Origin: Pseudomonadota bacterium
GTDB taxonomy: Bacteria > Pseudomonadota > Gammaproteobacteria > Acidiferrobacterales > UBA6901
Direction of reading: 5' to 3'
NCBI GenBank assembly: GCA_021783175.1
Contig: JAJXUF010000138.1
Span: 1-8,243, forward strand
Length of the DNA stretch: 8,243 nt
The position numbers and the translations under genes were made by a program. Positions 6,914 to 8,243 of this stretch are shown piece by piece. The notes beneath the pieces are model-generated. The model ran no database searches. It was not told the DNA's origin and was given only the letters and a program-made list of their open reading frames with translations. Numbering within the stretch: position 1 is the stretch's first letter; each line of letters opens with the position of its first letter.

Positions 6914-7447
6914 ATGTTTGAAGTGATCGTTTTGGCAGTCGCACTCAGCATGGACGCCTTTGCCGTTTCCATCGGTCTCGGATCCAAAGGAAACACCCGC
7001 GGACTGGGTGTAAAGGCGGGTTTGTTCTTCGGCAGCTTTCAGGCCTTGATGCCTTTCATCGGCTATCTGGCCGGCAAAGGCGTGCTTGGCTGGGTCGAGG
7101 CCTACGCCCACTGGATAGCGTTTGGTTTACTGTCCCTGATCGGGGCCAAGATGATCTATGGGGGATTGCAGGAAGGCATAGAAAACGACATCAAGGAAAT
7201 CACCAACAAGATGATGTTGCTTCTGGCCATTGCGACCAGTATCGATGCCATGGCCGCCGGATTCAGTTTGACGCTTCTGGGCATCAATGCTTACCTGGCT
7301 TGCATGATCATCGGCGCGACCACATTTATATTCAGCTGGATCGGTGTCGCAATTGGCAAAAGCAGCGGGACCTGGCTTGAAAGCAAAGCCGAGATTTTCG
7401 GCGGGGTGGTATTGATTCTGATCGGGATCAAATTGCTCGTTTATTGA
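6914..7447 (+). CDS. mntP: Manganese efflux pump MntP (YebN family)
   Basis: MntP proteins are inner-membrane exporters that protect cells from excess Mn(II). The 177-residue sequence is almost entirely hydrophobic, with about six membrane helices in two related halves. Each half opens with the family motif: [11 protein letters not shown] (D14) and [10 protein letters not shown] (D111). Also typical are [17 protein letters not shown] (39-54), [19 protein letters not shown] (67-84) and [18 protein letters not shown] near the C-terminus. The ATG at 6914 begins at the expected point ([16 protein letters not shown]), but no clear Shine-Dalgarno sequence precedes it. A seven-codon out-of-frame ORF (6898-6921) overlaps the start. 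It is divergent from carA and convergent with the next gene, 14 bp away, so it is probably transcribed alone. Substrate specificity is assigned from the family only. Confidence 0.93.
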   Translation: MFEVIVLAVALSMDAFAVSIGLGSKGNTRGLGVKAGLFFGSFQALMPFIGYLAGKGVLGWVEAYAHWIAFGLLSLIGAKMIYGGLQEGIENDIKEITNKMMLLLAIATSIDAMAAGFSLTLLGINAYLACMIIGATTFIFSWIGVAIGKSSGTWLESKAEIFGGVVLILIGIKLLVY

Positions 7448-7461
7448 ACGGCACCAGCGGA

Positions 7462-8028
7462 TCAAGCCTTGTCGCCAAGTTCCTTGCCGCATTGCTTGCA
7501 AAACTTGTCTGCCGCCGCGCAGTTCGCACCGCAACCCGCACAAAGTCGCCCCTGACCGGCAGACTTGCGATCCGTGAGCAATGCTGTCAGCGAAGCCGAC
7601 TGATTCAACACCGCCATGACCAGCCAGCCCGCACAGGCCAGGATAGCCACAATGAATATCCAGTTGTAGATATTGTGCAGTGCAGCATCCATCACCGGCT
7701 TCAGCAGCAACAGCAAAACCGAGTAGGCCAGCGAAACCACGATCAGGGTCACGGCCGGAAGAACCAGGTGCTGCAGGAACGACCATTTCCCGGCATGCTG
7801 CCCCAAAGCAATGGTGGCGCGCTGACCAAGCACCCAGAATGCAACCAGGGCAGCCCCGTAACCCAGGAATTGCACGATATGCGAAGCACTGAGCTTGCCG
7901 CCTATCGTGGTCTTGGCGAACAAGTCCATATTGCCGATCGCTGCCGCAAGAATCAACGAAAGCACAATGACCGCGACATAGCGTCCGATCCAGTCCAGAC
8001 CTGCATTTTTCTGATTATCCTGTTCCAT
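7462..8028 (-). CDS. Four-helix membrane protein with C-terminal zinc ribbon, function unknown
   Basis: I do not recognise a named family. The 188-residue protein has four likely membrane helices, at about 16-36, 50-68, 88-110 and 121-141. A soluble tail follows, with two CxxC knuckles (C163/C166 and C177/C180, in LCAGCG and FCKQCGKEL). This spacing is typical of zinc-ribbon tails on small bacterial membrane proteins. An additional cysteine, C170, lies between the knuckles. Helix topology suggests both termini, and so the ribbon, are cytoplasmic; this is inference. The ATG at 8028 has AAGGGG with a 9-nt gap. It starts only 13 bp after the dapB stop, so it is probably co-transcribed with dapB, and its ribosome binding site lies against the dapB stop. 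It is convergent with mntP. The tail could bind metal, regulate something or mediate contacts; nothing here decides. Confidence 0.85.
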   Translation of the reverse strand: MEQDNQKNAGLDWIGRYVAVIVLSLILAAAIGNMDLFAKTTIGGKLSASHIVQFLGYGAALVAFWVLGQRATIALGQHAGKWSFLQHLVLPAVTLIVVSLAYSVLLLLLKPVMDAALHNIYNWIFIVAILACAGWLVMAVLNQSASLTALLTDRKSAGQGRLCAGCGANCAAADKFCKQCGKELGDKA

Positions 8029-8041
8029 TCTTTTAATCCCC

Positions 8042-8243
<202 letters not shown>

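Overview
The window looks like core chromosome of a betaproteobacterium. Nitrosomonadales (Gallionella, Sideroxydans or Nitrotoga-like) is my best guess. The basis is protein-level resemblance and the gene order dapB - carA - carB - greA - yhbY (opposite strand) - rlmE - ftsH, which I recall as characteristic of Betaproteobacteria. This is recognition from memory, not a database result. Base composition is moderately GC-rich and nothing indicates a plasmid, phage or classical insertion sequence.

Layout from left to right: the 5' part of ftsH (1-411, minus); rlmE (466-1086, minus); yhbY (1127-1474, plus, divergent from rlmE); a 121-bp purine/pyrimidine-skewed gap; greA (1596-2072, minus); a 133-bp gap; carB (2206-5433, minus); an 82-bp gap filled by an inverted repeat; carA (5516-6697, minus, GTG start); a 216-bp divergent regulatory gap; mntP (6914-7447, plus); a four-helix membrane protein with a C-terminal zinc ribbon (7462-8028, minus); and the 3' end of dapB (8042-8243, minus). 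No gap exceeds 300 bases.

Functionally, carA and carB encode the two subunits of carbamoyl-phosphate synthetase, which feeds arginine and pyrimidine synthesis. They probably share one transcript from a good sigma70-type promoter (TTGATG-N17-TATAAT) with a leader hairpin. GreA rescues backtracked RNA polymerase. YhbY and RlmE act in assembly and modification of the large ribosomal subunit. FtsH is the membrane quality-control protease. DapB belongs to lysine and peptidoglycan synthesis. MntP exports manganese and, with the zinc-ribbon protein, sits between dapB and carA, which I recall as adjacent in many relatives.

The most notable signals are structural repeats rather than new genes. A 73-nt near-perfect palindrome lies in frame inside carA, exactly at the linker between its two domains, and appears to add about 15 residues relative to E. 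coli CarA. A purine-rich inverted repeat fills the carA-carB junction and may supply carB with a Shine-Dalgarno sequence and an alternative upstream start. A perfect 19-bp-arm hairpin is embedded in the conserved 3' coding region of rlmE. A degenerate purine-rich inverted repeat lies between yhbY and greA. I found no convincing evidence for a new multi-gene system.
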